A stretch of DNA of 64,000 bases from Parabacteroides sp. PH5-46 (GTDB lineage Bacteria; Bacteroidota; Bacteroidia; Bacteroidales; Tannerellaceae), in NCBI RefSeq assembly GCF_029892785.1, contig NZ_JARXXA010000002.1:62001-126000 (forward strand). Direction: 5' to 3'. The translations under genes were made by a program, and so were the position numbers. Below the pieces are notes generated by a model. It was not told the DNA's origin. It worked only from the letters and a program-made list of their open reading frames with translations, and did not search any database. The stretch's first letter is position 1. Each line of letters starts with the position of its first letter. This document shows, piece after piece, positions 55,007 through 63,917 of this stretch.

Positions 55007-56836
55007 ATGAAGCACGAATTACGAAGTTTAAGCAGTACACAGGGAAGAAGGATGGCCGGAGCACGTGCCCTATGGCGCGCCAACGGTATGAAGGATGAAC
55101 AAATGGGCAAACCCATCATCGCCATAGTTAATTCCTTTACCCAATTTGTCCCCGGACATGTTCACCTGCACGAAATAGGTCAACTGGTGAAGGCAGAGGT
55201 AGAACGCTTTGGTTGTTTTGCCGCCGAGTTCAACACCATCGCGATCGACGACGGGATTGCCATGGGGCACGACGGGATGCTATATTCCCTGCCCTCGCGC
55301 GACCTGATAGCCGACAGCGTGGAGTATATGGTGAATGCCCACAAGGCCGATGCGATGATATGCATCAGTAATTGTGACAAAATCACGCCGGGCATGCTGA
55401 TGGCTGCCATGCGCCTGAACATCCCCGCCGTGTTTGTATCCGGTGGCCCGATGGAGGCCGGGAAGTTAGGCGAGCGCTCGCTCGATTTGATCGACGCCAT
55501 GATAGAATCGGCAGATGATAGCATCAGCGACGAGCAGATCAATAAGGTAGAGCATGCAGCCTGTCCCACTTGCGGAAGTTGCTCCGGCATGTTCACCGCC
55601 AACTCCATGAACTGCCTCAATGAGGCAATAGGACTTGCCCTGCCCGGCAACGGAACCATCGTGGCAACCCACGCCAACCGTATCGCCCTCTTCCGCAAGG
55701 CCGCTCGCCTGATCGTTGAGAATGCAAACAAATACTACATGGAGGGTGACGACTCTGTATTACCCCGCAGCATAGCCACCCGCCAGGCGTTCCTGAACGC
55801 CATGTCGCTCGATATCGCCATGGGCGGCTCTACCAACACCGTGCTTCACCTGCTGGCCGTAGCGCACGAGGCGGAAGTAGACTTCAGCATGCAGGATATC
55901 GACGCCCTCTCGCGAAAAACCCCGGTGCTCTGCAAGGTGGCGCCCAACACGCCCCAGTATCACATCCAAGACGTGAACCGCGCCGGTGGAATCATCGCAA
56001 TCATGGAAGAATTACTGAAGGGCGGACTGATAGACGGCTCCGTAAAACGGGTAGACGGCCTCACGCTGGCCGAAGCCATCAGTCGCTACAGCCTTTTATC
56101 CCCGAACGTAACCGATTCGGCTAAGAATATCTACCTGAGCGCTCCCGCCGGACGCTTCAACTTACAGATGGGCTCGCAGGAGACCTACTATAAGGAGCCC
56201 GACACTGATCGCGCCTCAGGTTGCATACGCGATATTGCTCACGCCTACGTAAAAGAGGGAGGCCTCGCCGTATTGTACGGTAACATCGCCCTCGATGGAT
56301 GCGTGGTAAAGACTGCCGGAGTAGACGAGAGCATCTTCAGCTTCTCGGGCCCCGCCAAAGTGTTCCACTCCCAGGAAGAAGCCTGCAAGGGAATACTGGG
56401 CGATGAAGTCGTCGCCGAGGATGTCGTCGTTATCACCTACGAAGGGCCCAAGGGCGGACCGGGCATGCAGGAAATGCTCTACCCCACGTCTTACATCAAG
56501 AGTAAACACCTGGGGAAAGCTTGCGCGCTGATCACCGACGGACGATTCAGCGGCGGAACATCCGGCCTTTCCATCGGACACGTCTCTCCCGAGGCAGCAG
56601 CCGGAGGAGCCATCGCCCTGGTACAGAATGGCGACATCATCGAGATAGACATCCCCAAGCGGAGCATCCGTTTGATGGTAGATGACAACGAGCTGGAGAA
56701 GCGTCGCCGGGCCGAAGAGGCCAAAGGAGCTGCCGCTTTCACCCCCGCCAACCGTCAACGCACCATCTCCAAGGCTCTGCAAGCCTACGCCAAGATGGCT
56801 GCCTCAGCCGACAAAGGCGCAGTACGTATAATATAA
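55007..56836 (+). CDS. ilvD: Dihydroxy-acid dehydratase
   Basis: A 609-residue enzyme that makes 2-keto acids of valine and isoleucine. It follows the E. coli IlvD pattern closely: [22 protein letters not shown] (Cys123), [19 protein letters not shown] (Cys186, 189, 192) and [15 protein letters not shown]. The Pro-Gly-His at the first cluster position, instead of Cys, points to the oxygen-sensitive [4Fe-4S] type, which suits an anaerobe. First gene after the attenuator; followed by ilvB after 27 bp. Confidence 0.97.
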   Translation: MKHELRSLSSTQGRRMAGARALWRANGMKDEQMGKPIIAIVNSFTQFVPGHVHLHEIGQLVKAEVERFGCFAAEFNTIAIDDGIAMGHDGMLYSLPSRDLIADSVEYMVNAHKADAMICISNCDKITPGMLMAAMRLNIPAVFVSGGPMEAGKLGERSLDLIDAMIESADDSISDEQINKVEHAACPTCGSCSGMFTANSMNCLNEAIGLALPGNGTIVATHANRIALFRKAARLIVENANKYYMEGDDSVLPRSIATRQAFLNAMSLDIAMGGSTNTVLHLLAVAHEAEVDFSMQDIDALSRKTPVLCKVAPNTPQYHIQDVNRAGGIIAIMEELLKGGLIDGSVKRVDGLTLAEAISRYSLLSPNVTDSAKNIYLSAPAGRFNLQMGSQETYYKEPDTDRASGCIRDIAHAYVKEGGLAVLYGNIALDGCVVKTAGVDESIFSFSGPAKVFHSQEEACKGILGDEVVAEDVVVITYEGPKGGPGMQEMLYPTSYIKSKHLGKACALITDGRFSGGTSGLSIGHVSPEAAAGGAIALVQNGDIIEIDIPKRSIRLMVDDNELEKRRRAEEAKGAAAFTPANRQRTISKALQAYAKMAASADKGAVRII

Positions 56837-56863
56837 CGAATCACCATTAACAACTTACCATTT

Positions 56864-58561
56864 ATGGACAAGAAAATAACAGGCTCGGAGGCCATGCTCA
56901 AGACATTGATAGCCGAAGGCGTTGACACCATCTTTGGCTATCCCGGCGGACAGGTAATCCCCCTGTACGACTCCTTGTACGACTATCAGGACAAACTGAA
57001 ACATATTCTCGTGCGCCATGAACAAGGCGCTACACACGCTGCCCAGGGATACGCGCGAGTATCGGGCAAGGTAGGCGTAGCGCTGGTTACTTCGGGGCCG
57101 GGAGCCACCAATACCATCACCGGCATTGCCGATGCTATGATGGACAGCACGCCCATTGTAGTGATCTCCGGGCAGGTACCTTCGCCATTATTGGGGTCGG
57201 ATGCCTTTCAGGAGATAGACGTCATCGGCATCACCCAGCCTATCACCAAATGGGCCTATCAGATCCGTAAGCCCGAGGAGATTGCCTGGGCCGTGTCGAG
57301 AGCCTTCTACATCGCTTCCAGCGGACGACCCGGACCGGTAGTGCTCGACTTCGCGAAAGACGCGCAGGTAGGTACCTTCGACTATACATACGAAAAGGTA
57401 GGCTTCATCCGGAGCTATCAGCCCATACCCGACATAGAAGAGGAGCGGATAGCCGAAGCCGCCGCACTGATCAACCAGGCAAAGAAACCCTTCGCCCTCG
57501 TAGGGCAGGGTGTTATCCTGAGTGGCGCCGAGAAGGAGCTGGCCGCCTTCCTTGAAAAGGCAGATATACCCGCCGGCTCTACCACGCTGGGACTCTCCGC
57601 CATGCCGTCAGACTACCGCCTGAACAAAGGCATGCTGGGTATGCACGGAAACGTAGGGCCGAACCGCAAGACCAACGAATGCGACGTATTGATCGCCATC
57701 GGTATGCGCTTCGACGACCGGGTAACCGGCAATTTACAGACCTACGCCCGCCAGGCCAAGATTATCCACCTCGATATAGACCTCTCCGAGATTGGCAAGA
57801 ACGTACCCGTGCATGTACCCGTTCTGGGAGATGCCAAGCAGACCCTTGCTGCCCTCACCGAGCAGCTGAATCCGGCCAGGCACACCGAGTGGATCGCCTC
57901 ATTCGAGCCCGATGAAAAGGAAGAGTACACGAAAGTAATTGAGCGAGAGGTATTCCCGGCTGACGACCGCCTGTTGCAGATGGGTGAAATCATCCGCCGC
58001 GTTTCCGAAGCTACCGACAACAAGGCGGTATTGGTTACCGACGTTGGGCAGAACCAGATGATGGGCGTGAGATACTTCAAATACAGTCAGACCCGCAGTG
58101 TCGTTACCTCGGGAGGCTTGGGTACCATGGGCTTCGGCCTGCCCGCCGCCATAGGCGCCAAGTTCGGCGCTCCCGACCGCACGGTTTGCCTCTTTGTTGG
58201 CGACGGCGGCCTGCAGATGACTCTTCAGGAGCTGGGAACAATCATGCAGGAGAAGCTAGACGTGAAGATCATCGTCTTGAACAACCACTTCCTCGGTATG
58301 GTACGCCAGTGGCAGGAGTTATTCTTCGATAAACGATACTCCGGTACCTCGATGGACAACCCGGACTTTGTGGCCATTGCCCGAGCCTACGGAATGGGGA
58401 GCCGCGTTATAGAGACACGCAGCCAATTAGACGCTGCCATTGCCGAAATGCTGGCGCACAAAGGCCCATACGTATTAGTGGCCAATGTAGAAACTCACGG
58501 CATGGTTTACCCCATGGTGCCCGCCGGAGGAAGCATTACCGATATCATCATGGGCGAGTAA
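56864..58561 (+). CDS. ilvB: Acetolactate synthase large subunit
   Basis: A 565-residue thiamine-diphosphate enzyme forming acetolactate and acetohydroxybutyrate. The catalytic Glu is in VRHEQGATHAAQGYAR, and the cofactor site reads VGDGGLQMT with NNHFLGMVRQWQE. Three domains have normal length. It works with the ACT-domain regulatory subunit 27 bp downstream, which confers valine feedback in this family. Confidence 0.97.
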   Translation: MDKKITGSEAMLKTLIAEGVDTIFGYPGGQVIPLYDSLYDYQDKLKHILVRHEQGATHAAQGYARVSGKVGVALVTSGPGATNTITGIADAMMDSTPIVVISGQVPSPLLGSDAFQEIDVIGITQPITKWAYQIRKPEEIAWAVSRAFYIASSGRPGPVVLDFAKDAQVGTFDYTYEKVGFIRSYQPIPDIEEERIAEAAALINQAKKPFALVGQGVILSGAEKELAAFLEKADIPAGSTTLGLSAMPSDYRLNKGMLGMHGNVGPNRKTNECDVLIAIGMRFDDRVTGNLQTYARQAKIIHLDIDLSEIGKNVPVHVPVLGDAKQTLAALTEQLNPARHTEWIASFEPDEKEEYTKVIEREVFPADDRLLQMGEIIRRVSEATDNKAVLVTDVGQNQMMGVRYFKYSQTRSVVTSGGLGTMGFGLPAAIGAKFGAPDRTVCLFVGDGGLQMTLQELGTIMQEKLDVKIIVLNNHFLGMVRQWQELFFDKRYSGTSMDNPDFVAIARAYGMGSRVIETRSQLDAAIAEMLAHKGPYVLVANVETHGMVYPMVPAGGSITDIIMGE

Positions 58562-58588
58562 AACACCTTAATAACAAAGTACAGAACG

Positions 58589-59155
58589 ATGGATACGAAG
58601 ACATTATATACAGTGATCATCTTTTCCGAGAACACAGTGGGGCTGCTTAACCAGATAACCATTATCTTTACGCGCCGACAGTTGAATATCGAGACCTTGT
58701 CTGTCTCCCCCTCGGCTATCAAGGGGGTACACAAGTTTACGATCACCACCTTCGCCACCGAAGACATGATAGACAAGGTGGTAAAACAGATAGACAAACG
58801 CGTAGACATCCTGAAGGCCTACTATAACACCGACGAAGACTTAGTGTATCAGGAAATCGCCTTGTATAAAGTGAGCACCGAGAAGTTCCTCGGCCTGGAC
58901 GCGGTGGAATCATTGATCCGCAAGTACAACGCCAGGGTGCTCGACATGAATGAATCCTGCATCGTGTTGGAAAAGAGCGGTCATTACGAAGAAACACAGG
59001 CCCTGTTCAACGAGTTGAGCCATTCCATCGGCGTGTTGCAATTCATCCGCTCCGGCCGCGTGGCTATCACCAAGAGCAAGGTAGAGCGCCTCAGTGATAT
59101 GCTGTCTTCCATGAAGAAAAAACTAGACATTAAGAATGGAGACGAAGAAAACTAA
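58589..59155 (+). CDS. ilvN: Acetolactate synthase small (regulatory) subunit
   Basis: A 188-residue subunit with an N-terminal ACT domain (TVIIFSENTVGLLNQITIIFTRR, split) and the C-terminal ALS_ss domain (VESLIRKYNARVLDMNESCIVLEKSG). It binds branched-chain amino acids and tunes IlvB. Its last 20 bp overlap the acyl-ACP thioesterase gene in another frame, indicating coupled translation. Confidence 0.96.
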   Translation: MDTKTLYTVIIFSENTVGLLNQITIIFTRRQLNIETLSVSPSAIKGVHKFTITTFATEDMIDKVVKQIDKRVDILKAYYNTDEDLVYQEIALYKVSTEKFLGLDAVESLIRKYNARVLDMNESCIVLEKSGHYEETQALFNELSHSIGVLQFIRSGRVAITKSKVERLSDMLSSMKKKLDIKNGDEEN

Positions 59156-59873
59156 GCTGGGAGAATTCCCATTCGTAACTGAATCGTACCTGCTGGACTT
59201 TCGGGGACAGCTAACAATCCCTATGATTGGTACTTATTTGCTGCATGCAGCGTCTATCCACGCAGCGCAGAGAGGTTTTGGCTTTGCAGACATGAACAAC
59301 AGGCGGACCGCCTGGGTATTGTCTCGCCTGGCCATAGAGATGTATCGCTATCCCGGAATGTCCGAGCACATCACCCTTTACACCTGGATAGAAGACGTAG
59401 GGCGCTTGTTCACCTCCAGGTGCTTTGAGCTGGTAGACGCCTCGGGAGTTCCCTTGGGCTATGCACGCTCTATCTGGGCGGCCATTGACGTAGACTCGCG
59501 AAAGCCCACGCCACTCGACGTAGAGGCACTCAGCGAGTATATCACCCAGCGCGATTGCCCCATCGAGAAGCCCGGCAAGATACAAGCCGTGGAACAAGAA
59601 ACAGGCGGCGTTCCCTACCGGGTGAGATACAGCGACCTCGACGTGAACGGCCATCTCAACAGCATCAAATACATGGAGCATATGCTCGACCTGTTTTCGC
59701 TCGACATGTACGATCAAAAAAACATCCGGCGCTTCGAGATCTCCTACCTGTCTGAAGGCCGCTACGATATGGACTTACAGCTTTTCATGGCAGAAACCTC
59801 CACCAATAAATACAGCATGGCTATGTGCCATGAAGATAAAGCAATATGCCGCGCTGCGGCCCTGTGGGACTAA
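59136..59873 (+). CDS. Acyl-ACP thioesterase in the ilv operon
   Basis: A 245-residue double hot-dog thioesterase of the FatA/FatB-like family (PF01643). The first hot-dog carries RTAWVLSRLAIEMYRYP, the second the catalytic string YSDLDVNGHLNSIKYMEH with the Asn-x-His pair. It hydrolyses acyl-ACP to free fatty acid. It begins inside ilvN (20-bp overlap) and lies 21 bp before ilvC, so it is truly part of the operon. Linking fatty-acid release to branched-chain keto acid supply (precursors of iso- and anteiso-fatty acids, major in Bacteroidales) is an inference. This arrangement recurs in Bacteroidetes. Confidence 0.93.
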   Translation: METKKTKLGEFPFVTESYLLDFRGQLTIPMIGTYLLHAASIHAAQRGFGFADMNNRRTAWVLSRLAIEMYRYPGMSEHITLYTWIEDVGRLFTSRCFELVDASGVPLGYARSIWAAIDVDSRKPTPLDVEALSEYITQRDCPIEKPGKIQAVEQETGGVPYRVRYSDLDVNGHLNSIKYMEHMLDLFSLDMYDQKNIRRFEISYLSEGRYDMDLQLFMAETSTNKYSMAMCHEDKAICRAAALWD

Positions 59874-59894
59874 ACACATTATTTAATAAAGATT

Positions 59895-60941
59895 ATGGCA
59901 GAAATGAATTTTGGAGGGGTTACCGAAAACGTAGTAACCCGCGAAGAGTTCTCCTTAGAGAGAGCAAGAGAAGTATTAAGCAGTGAAACAATCGCCGTGA
60001 TAGGATACGGCGTACAAGGCCCCGGCCAGAGTCTCAACCTGAAAGACAATGGCTTCAACGTAATCGTGGGCCAGCGCAAGGGCGGCAAAACCTGGGATAA
60101 GGCCGTAGCCGACGGATGGGTGTCGGGCGAAACCCTGTTCGACATCGAAGAGGCCTGTAGCAAGGCAACTATCATTCAGTATCTTCTTTCAGACGCTGCG
60201 CAGATCGAAGTATGGCCCCGCATTCAGAAGTACCTCACCCCGGGCAAGGCCCTGTACTTCTCGCACGGATTCGGCGTTACCTATAAAGAGCGCACAAACA
60301 TTATCCCTCCGGCTGATGTAGACGTAATCCTGGTAGCTCCCAAGGGCTCGGGTACCAGCCTCAGACGGATGTTCCTACAGGGAAGAGGGCTCAATTCCAG
60401 CTTCGCCATCTATCAGGACGCAACCGGCAAGGCCTGGGATCGCGTGGTAGCACTTGGCATAGGCGTAGGATCGGGCTATCTGTTCGAGACAACCTTCAAG
60501 AAAGAAGTTTACTCCGACCTTACCGGCGAGCGCGGAACTTTGATGGGTGCCATCCAGGGATTGCTGTTAGCCCAGTATGAAGTGTTGCGTGAAAACGGGC
60601 ACACTCCCTCCGAGGCCTTTAACGAGACCGTAGAAGAGCTCACCCAATCACTGATGCCCCTATTTGCCGAGAACGGCATGGACTGGATGTATGCCAACTG
60701 CTCTACCACCGCCCAGCGAGGTGCCCTAGACTGGATGACTCCCTTCCACGACGCCACAAAACCGGTGTTCGAGAAGCTGTATAAAGAAGTAGCCTGTGGT
60801 AACGAAGCCCAACGCTCTATCGATACAAACAGCAAACCTGATTATCGCGAGAAACTGGAAGCCGAACTGAAGGAACTACGCGAAAGCGAAATGTGGCGAG
60901 CCGGTGCGGTAGTCCGCAAACTTCGTCCGGAGAATAACTAA
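59895..60941 (+). CDS. ilvC: Ketol-acid reductoisomerase
   Basis: A 348-residue class I enzyme. The N-terminal dinucleotide domain starts AVIGYGVQGPGQSLNL-like; here GPGQ replaces the usual GHAH. The loop GQRKGGKTW supplies basic residues for NADPH. The metal site is in SDLTGERGTLMG and the C-terminal knotted helices include STTAQRGALDWM. It isomerises and reduces acetolactate. Two hairpins follow it (60953-60978 and 60991-61031). Confidence 0.96.
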   Translation: MAEMNFGGVTENVVTREEFSLERAREVLSSETIAVIGYGVQGPGQSLNLKDNGFNVIVGQRKGGKTWDKAVADGWVSGETLFDIEEACSKATIIQYLLSDAAQIEVWPRIQKYLTPGKALYFSHGFGVTYKERTNIIPPADVDVILVAPKGSGTSLRRMFLQGRGLNSSFAIYQDATGKAWDRVVALGIGVGSGYLFETTFKKEVYSDLTGERGTLMGAIQGLLLAQYEVLRENGHTPSEAFNETVEELTQSLMPLFAENGMDWMYANCSTTAQRGALDWMTPFHDATKPVFEKLYKEVACGNEAQRSIDTNSKPDYREKLEAELKELRESEMWRAGAVVRKLRPENN

Positions 60942-60952
60942 AACTTACTGTT

Positions 60953-61031
60953 ACCCCTCGCACTGCCACGCGAGGGGTGCCTAGAGCTTGTGACACTTCT
61001 TTCATCGCCTTGGAAGGGGTGTCATTATTTT
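60953..61031 (+). terminator. Double-hairpin terminator after ilvC
   Basis: First hairpin: ACCCCTCGC (60953-60961) with GCGAGGGGT (60970-60978), no U-tract. Second: 60991-61003 with 61012-61024 (13 bp, several G-U pairs) followed by TTATTTTTTTT, a good intrinsic terminator. Confidence 0.7.
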
Positions 61032-61037
61032 TTTTCC

Positions 61038-61045
61038 TATATTTG
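61038..61045 (+). promoter_or_regulatory. -7 element of the AIM24 gene
   Basis: TATATTTG fits TAnnTTTG, 36-43 bp before the start codon. The -33 box is poor (TTGG at 61010-61013), partly because the ilvC terminator occupies that stretch. Confidence 0.5.
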
Positions 61046-61080
61046 TTGAACATTTACTAATCATATTAATTTTAATTATC

Positions 61081-61770
61081 ATGGAAAAGTACTCCATTCA
61101 GTCTTTTATTAAAGAAACCGTGCAGGATGATGCAAAAAATGGCCTCTTCGAGTTGGAGAAGGACTATATCCTGGAATTAAACATCAAGAATCAGTCTATC
61201 ATGATCAAGAAAGGTGCAATGATCGCCTACGATGGAGCTGTGAAGTTCGAGCGTGAGGGCATTTTAAGCAAGGGCATTGGCAATTTGCTGAAGAAAGCCG
61301 TAAGTGGAGAGGGAACCTCAATGATGGTGGCCTCCGGTACGGGAAGAATCTATGTGGCAGACTTGGCAAAGAAGGTTCGCGTGTTGTATTTAGAGAACGA
61401 ATCAATCAACGTAAATGGTAACGATATCCTGGCACACGAGGAATCGTTGCAGTCTGACGTGAAATTGATGAAAAGCGTGGCAGGAATCATGGGCGGTGGC
61501 CTCTTCCAGGCAAGTATTAAGGGTACCGGACACGTGGCTATCACCACACACGGCGATCCGCTGACTCTTTTGGTGAAGCCCGGACAGCCCGTCTTTACCG
61601 ATCCGAATGCCACAGTAGCGTGGTCGGGTAACCTTACACCCACTTTCAAAACCGACATTTCTCTTAAGACGCTCATCGGACGTGGTAGTGGCGAAAGCTT
61701 CCAGATGCAGTTTGAAGGCGACGGTTGGGTAATTGTTCAGCCTTACGAAGAAGTCTACGGAGCTGAATAA
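61081..61770 (+). CDS. AIM24/TIGR00266 family protein
   Basis: A 229-residue cytosolic-looking protein of beta-rich AIM24 fold: MIKKGAMIAYDGAVKFEREG, GTGRIYVADLAKKVRVLYL, IKGTGHVAITTHGDPLTLLV and WSGNLTPTFKTDISLKTLIGRGSGESFQMQF are family stretches (given in parts). Bacterial members have no assigned biochemical role; the mitochondrial namesake is needed for respiratory biogenesis. It has its own promoter and is followed by the DUF4369/SUMF1 gene after 10 bp. Confidence 0.85.
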   Translation: MEKYSIQSFIKETVQDDAKNGLFELEKDYILELNIKNQSIMIKKGAMIAYDGAVKFEREGILSKGIGNLLKKAVSGEGTSMMVASGTGRIYVADLAKKVRVLYLENESINVNGNDILAHEESLQSDVKLMKSVAGIMGGGLFQASIKGTGHVAITTHGDPLTLLVKPGQPVFTDPNATVAWSGNLTPTFKTDISLKTLIGRGSGESFQMQFEGDGWVIVQPYEEVYGAE

Positions 61771-61780
61771 CGATTAGATA

Positions 61781-63610
61781 ATGAGACCGTCCATAAAGCC
61801 TACCATCGTTTTACTGATGTTTCTCCTGCTGCAGGCAACGCTCACGGCTCGGGAACCCGCGAACATTGCTGCCGGACAATATGTCATCAAGGCGAACATC
61901 CGGGATGTGAAGAGCGGGACGGTCTTTTTCCTCAAAGTCTTTGAGACGCAGCGTATCATCCACTCGATGTCTATCGAGAAAGGTACGTTTACAATGCGTG
62001 GCAACCTGTCCGACACACCGCAACACCTGTGGCTTTGCACCACTATAGAGGATGAGTTCTATTACTGCGACCTGCTACTCGACAGTGATACATTATATAT
62101 AGAAGGAAGCATCAAAGACTTTCCTTATTACCTCAGCTACCGGGGCGAGAATACCCCCATGAAACACTATGCCGAATACCTTGGCCTTGTAGAGCATCAA
62201 AACCGTCAGCGAGACAGTTTACAACATGTCTCTGAGCTATACCACAGCGTAGGAGCCTGGACAGAAGCCGGTGGATACTCCAGCGGAGTAGGAGCCCTCG
62301 TAAAAAAGTTCAGCAAGAAGAAGAAACAAGAGGCTGAGCAGCCTAAACGCATCGGTCTGGACGTAGATTGGGAGCTGAAACAGGTAGAACACGAGCGGGA
62401 TTCGATCCGTTTCGAGTTTGTTTACAGCCACATGGATACATATGCAGGGCAATTCTTGCTTACGCGCTTCATGAAATTGATATCGATAGACTCGCTCCGG
62501 CAATTCTACCGCCTGATTCCCGTAGAAATGAAGAAGACGAAGTTTGCCCGCATGCTGAGCAACCAGATAAATCCCTACGCCGACAATGTGATCCGCCAGG
62601 CCGACAACCTGCTTTCTATCACCGACGCTACCGACGCCGAAAAAATCACCTACGCCGGCGAGGCCTTCAGCCTGTACGAACAGGGCGTGCGCCTCGACCC
62701 CGAGCGTACCGACGGATACATCGCTTTGGCGACTATGTACGAGCGCCTGCTGCCGCTGAAAGGCATCGAGGCCTACGATATCTCCTCGCACTATTGGGAC
62801 ATGTTTATGGCCGACACCAACATCCGCGAGACTGAGCGCACAGAGGCCCAGAAGCGCAAAGCCGAAGTGCTCTACCGTAAGCACCTCGCCACTAATACCA
62901 TCCCCGAGATGGTGGACGTAAAAGGAGGCAGCTTCGAGATGGGCTCTATCTATAAGGAAGACAATAACGAGCCCCATCGCGTAACGGTGGGAGACTTCCG
63001 CATGAGCAAGTACGAGATAACCAACCATCAGTTTGCCGCCTTCCTGGAAGCCTACGGTAGTAATACCATCACAAGCGGCCCCGATGAAGGCCAGCTTCTC
63101 TATTACGAATGCAACTGGGGGATCGAACAAGGCCGTCCTGCCAAAGGATATGAGTCTCACCCGGCCATTTACATCACCTGGTACGGTGCGCAAGCCTATT
63201 GTCAGTGGGCCGGAGGCCGTCTTCCTACCGAAGAAGAGTGGGAGTACGCCGCCCGAGGCGGAAAATACGGCAAACACTCCAATCTCTATAGCGGCGGAAT
63301 GAATCTGGACAGCTTAGGCTGGTATGCCGGAAACGCCGAAGGCAAGCCGCATCCTGTTGGCCTGAAAGTTCCCAATGAACTGGGTCTGCATGACATGAGC
63401 GGTAACGTTTGGGAGTGGTGCGCAGATACATTTTATAAAGATGATCGCCTATATGCTCCCGTCCGAGGCGGCTCTTGGTTTATCGAGAGGGCTTTGTGCC
63501 GTCCTACCTGCCGTTATTCGATCTATCCCGGCAGTAAACACTTCAACAATGGCTTCCGTTTGGTAAAAGATATAGCTTCTATTAGCATCATAAAGGTGCC
63601 GGGAGACTAA
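61781..63610 (+). CDS. DUF4369-SUMF1 (formylglycine-generating-enzyme-like) exported protein
   Basis: A 609-residue exported protein with signal peptide residues 1-23. Residues about 30-125 resemble DUF4369 (YVIKANIRDVKSGTVFFLKVFE), the N-terminal module often found on periplasmic thiol-disulfide proteins. A helical middle follows. Residues about 375-600 are an FGE-sulfatase fold: GGSFEMGSIYKEDNNEPHRVTV, KYEITNHQFAAFLEAY, GRLPTEEEWEYAARGG, MSGNVWEWCADTFY and NNGFRLVKD. The cysteines are at C-RPT-C, a spacing of four, not the CYRYRC spacing of five in true FGE, so copper-dependent formylglycine formation is doubtful. Confidence 0.82.
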   Translation: MRPSIKPTIVLLMFLLLQATLTAREPANIAAGQYVIKANIRDVKSGTVFFLKVFETQRIIHSMSIEKGTFTMRGNLSDTPQHLWLCTTIEDEFYYCDLLLDSDTLYIEGSIKDFPYYLSYRGENTPMKHYAEYLGLVEHQNRQRDSLQHVSELYHSVGAWTEAGGYSSGVGALVKKFSKKKKQEAEQPKRIGLDVDWELKQVEHERDSIRFEFVYSHMDTYAGQFLLTRFMKLISIDSLRQFYRLIPVEMKKTKFARMLSNQINPYADNVIRQADNLLSITDATDAEKITYAGEAFSLYEQGVRLDPERTDGYIALATMYERLLPLKGIEAYDISSHYWDMFMADTNIRETERTEAQKRKAEVLYRKHLATNTIPEMVDVKGGSFEMGSIYKEDNNEPHRVTVGDFRMSKYEITNHQFAAFLEAYGSNTITSGPDEGQLLYYECNWGIEQGRPAKGYESHPAIYITWYGAQAYCQWAGGRLPTEEEWEYAARGGKYGKHSNLYSGGMNLDSLGWYAGNAEGKPHPVGLKVPNELGLHDMSGNVWEWCADTFYKDDRLYAPVRGGSWFIERALCRPTCRYSIYPGSKHFNNGFRLVKDIASISIIKVPGD

Positions 63611-63680
63611 ATATGTTCACAATAAATACGGTTTATCTTTCATTTTATAAGAAAAACCCCGTAAAAAATATCGTTTTATA

Positions 63681-63711
63681 TTTGGGCGTGTCAAAAAAGG
63701 CTGTATATTTG
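63681..63711 (+). promoter_or_regulatory. Promoter of leuA
   Basis: TTTG (63681-63684), a 19-base spacer and TATATTTG (63704-63711) match the consensus. A second TATATTTG at 63677-63684 overlaps the -33 box and may be a weaker tandem promoter without a good -33. Spacer 63611-63917 holds this promoter, the leader and the attenuator. Confidence 0.75.
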
Positions 63712-63732
63712 CAGCCGATAAACAATATCACA

Positions 63733-63804
63733 ATGAAAAGAAACATCGCAAATAGTCTCATTATTTCTATTATTATTCTACTCTGGGAACAGGATAGGAA
63801 GTGA
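63733..63804 (+). CDS. leuA leader peptide
   Basis: A 23-codon frame starting MKRNIANS and containing LIISIIILL, followed by WEQDRK and TGA. Codons 9-17 are eight Ile or Leu residues plus one Ser. The stop codon lies inside the segment GGAAGTGAGA that can pair with the terminator arm. This mirrors the ilv leader and predicts control by Ile/Leu tRNA charging. Confidence 0.83.
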   Translation: MKRNIANSLIISIIILLWEQDRK

Positions 63805-63870
63805 GATAGTTGTGCGTATTCAGTATAGGAAATTTAGGCCTCTCTCACTTCCAGGTGAGGGAGGTTTTTT
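63797..63870 (+). promoter_or_regulatory. leuA attenuator (antiterminator and terminator)
   Basis: Terminator stem 63839-63848 (CCTCTCTCAC) with 63855-63864 (GTGAGGGAGG), one G-U pair, followed by TTTTTT (63865-63870). TCTCACTTCC (63843-63852), part of that stem and loop, is the perfect 10-base complement of GGAAGTGAGA (63797-63806), which spans the leader stop. The two structures exclude each other, and a ribosome at the stop codon masks the antiterminator. Confidence 0.83.
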
Positions 63871-63917
63871 GTTTATAGGACGAAATGAATAGAATAGATA
63901 CATAAAAAGCGAAGAAG

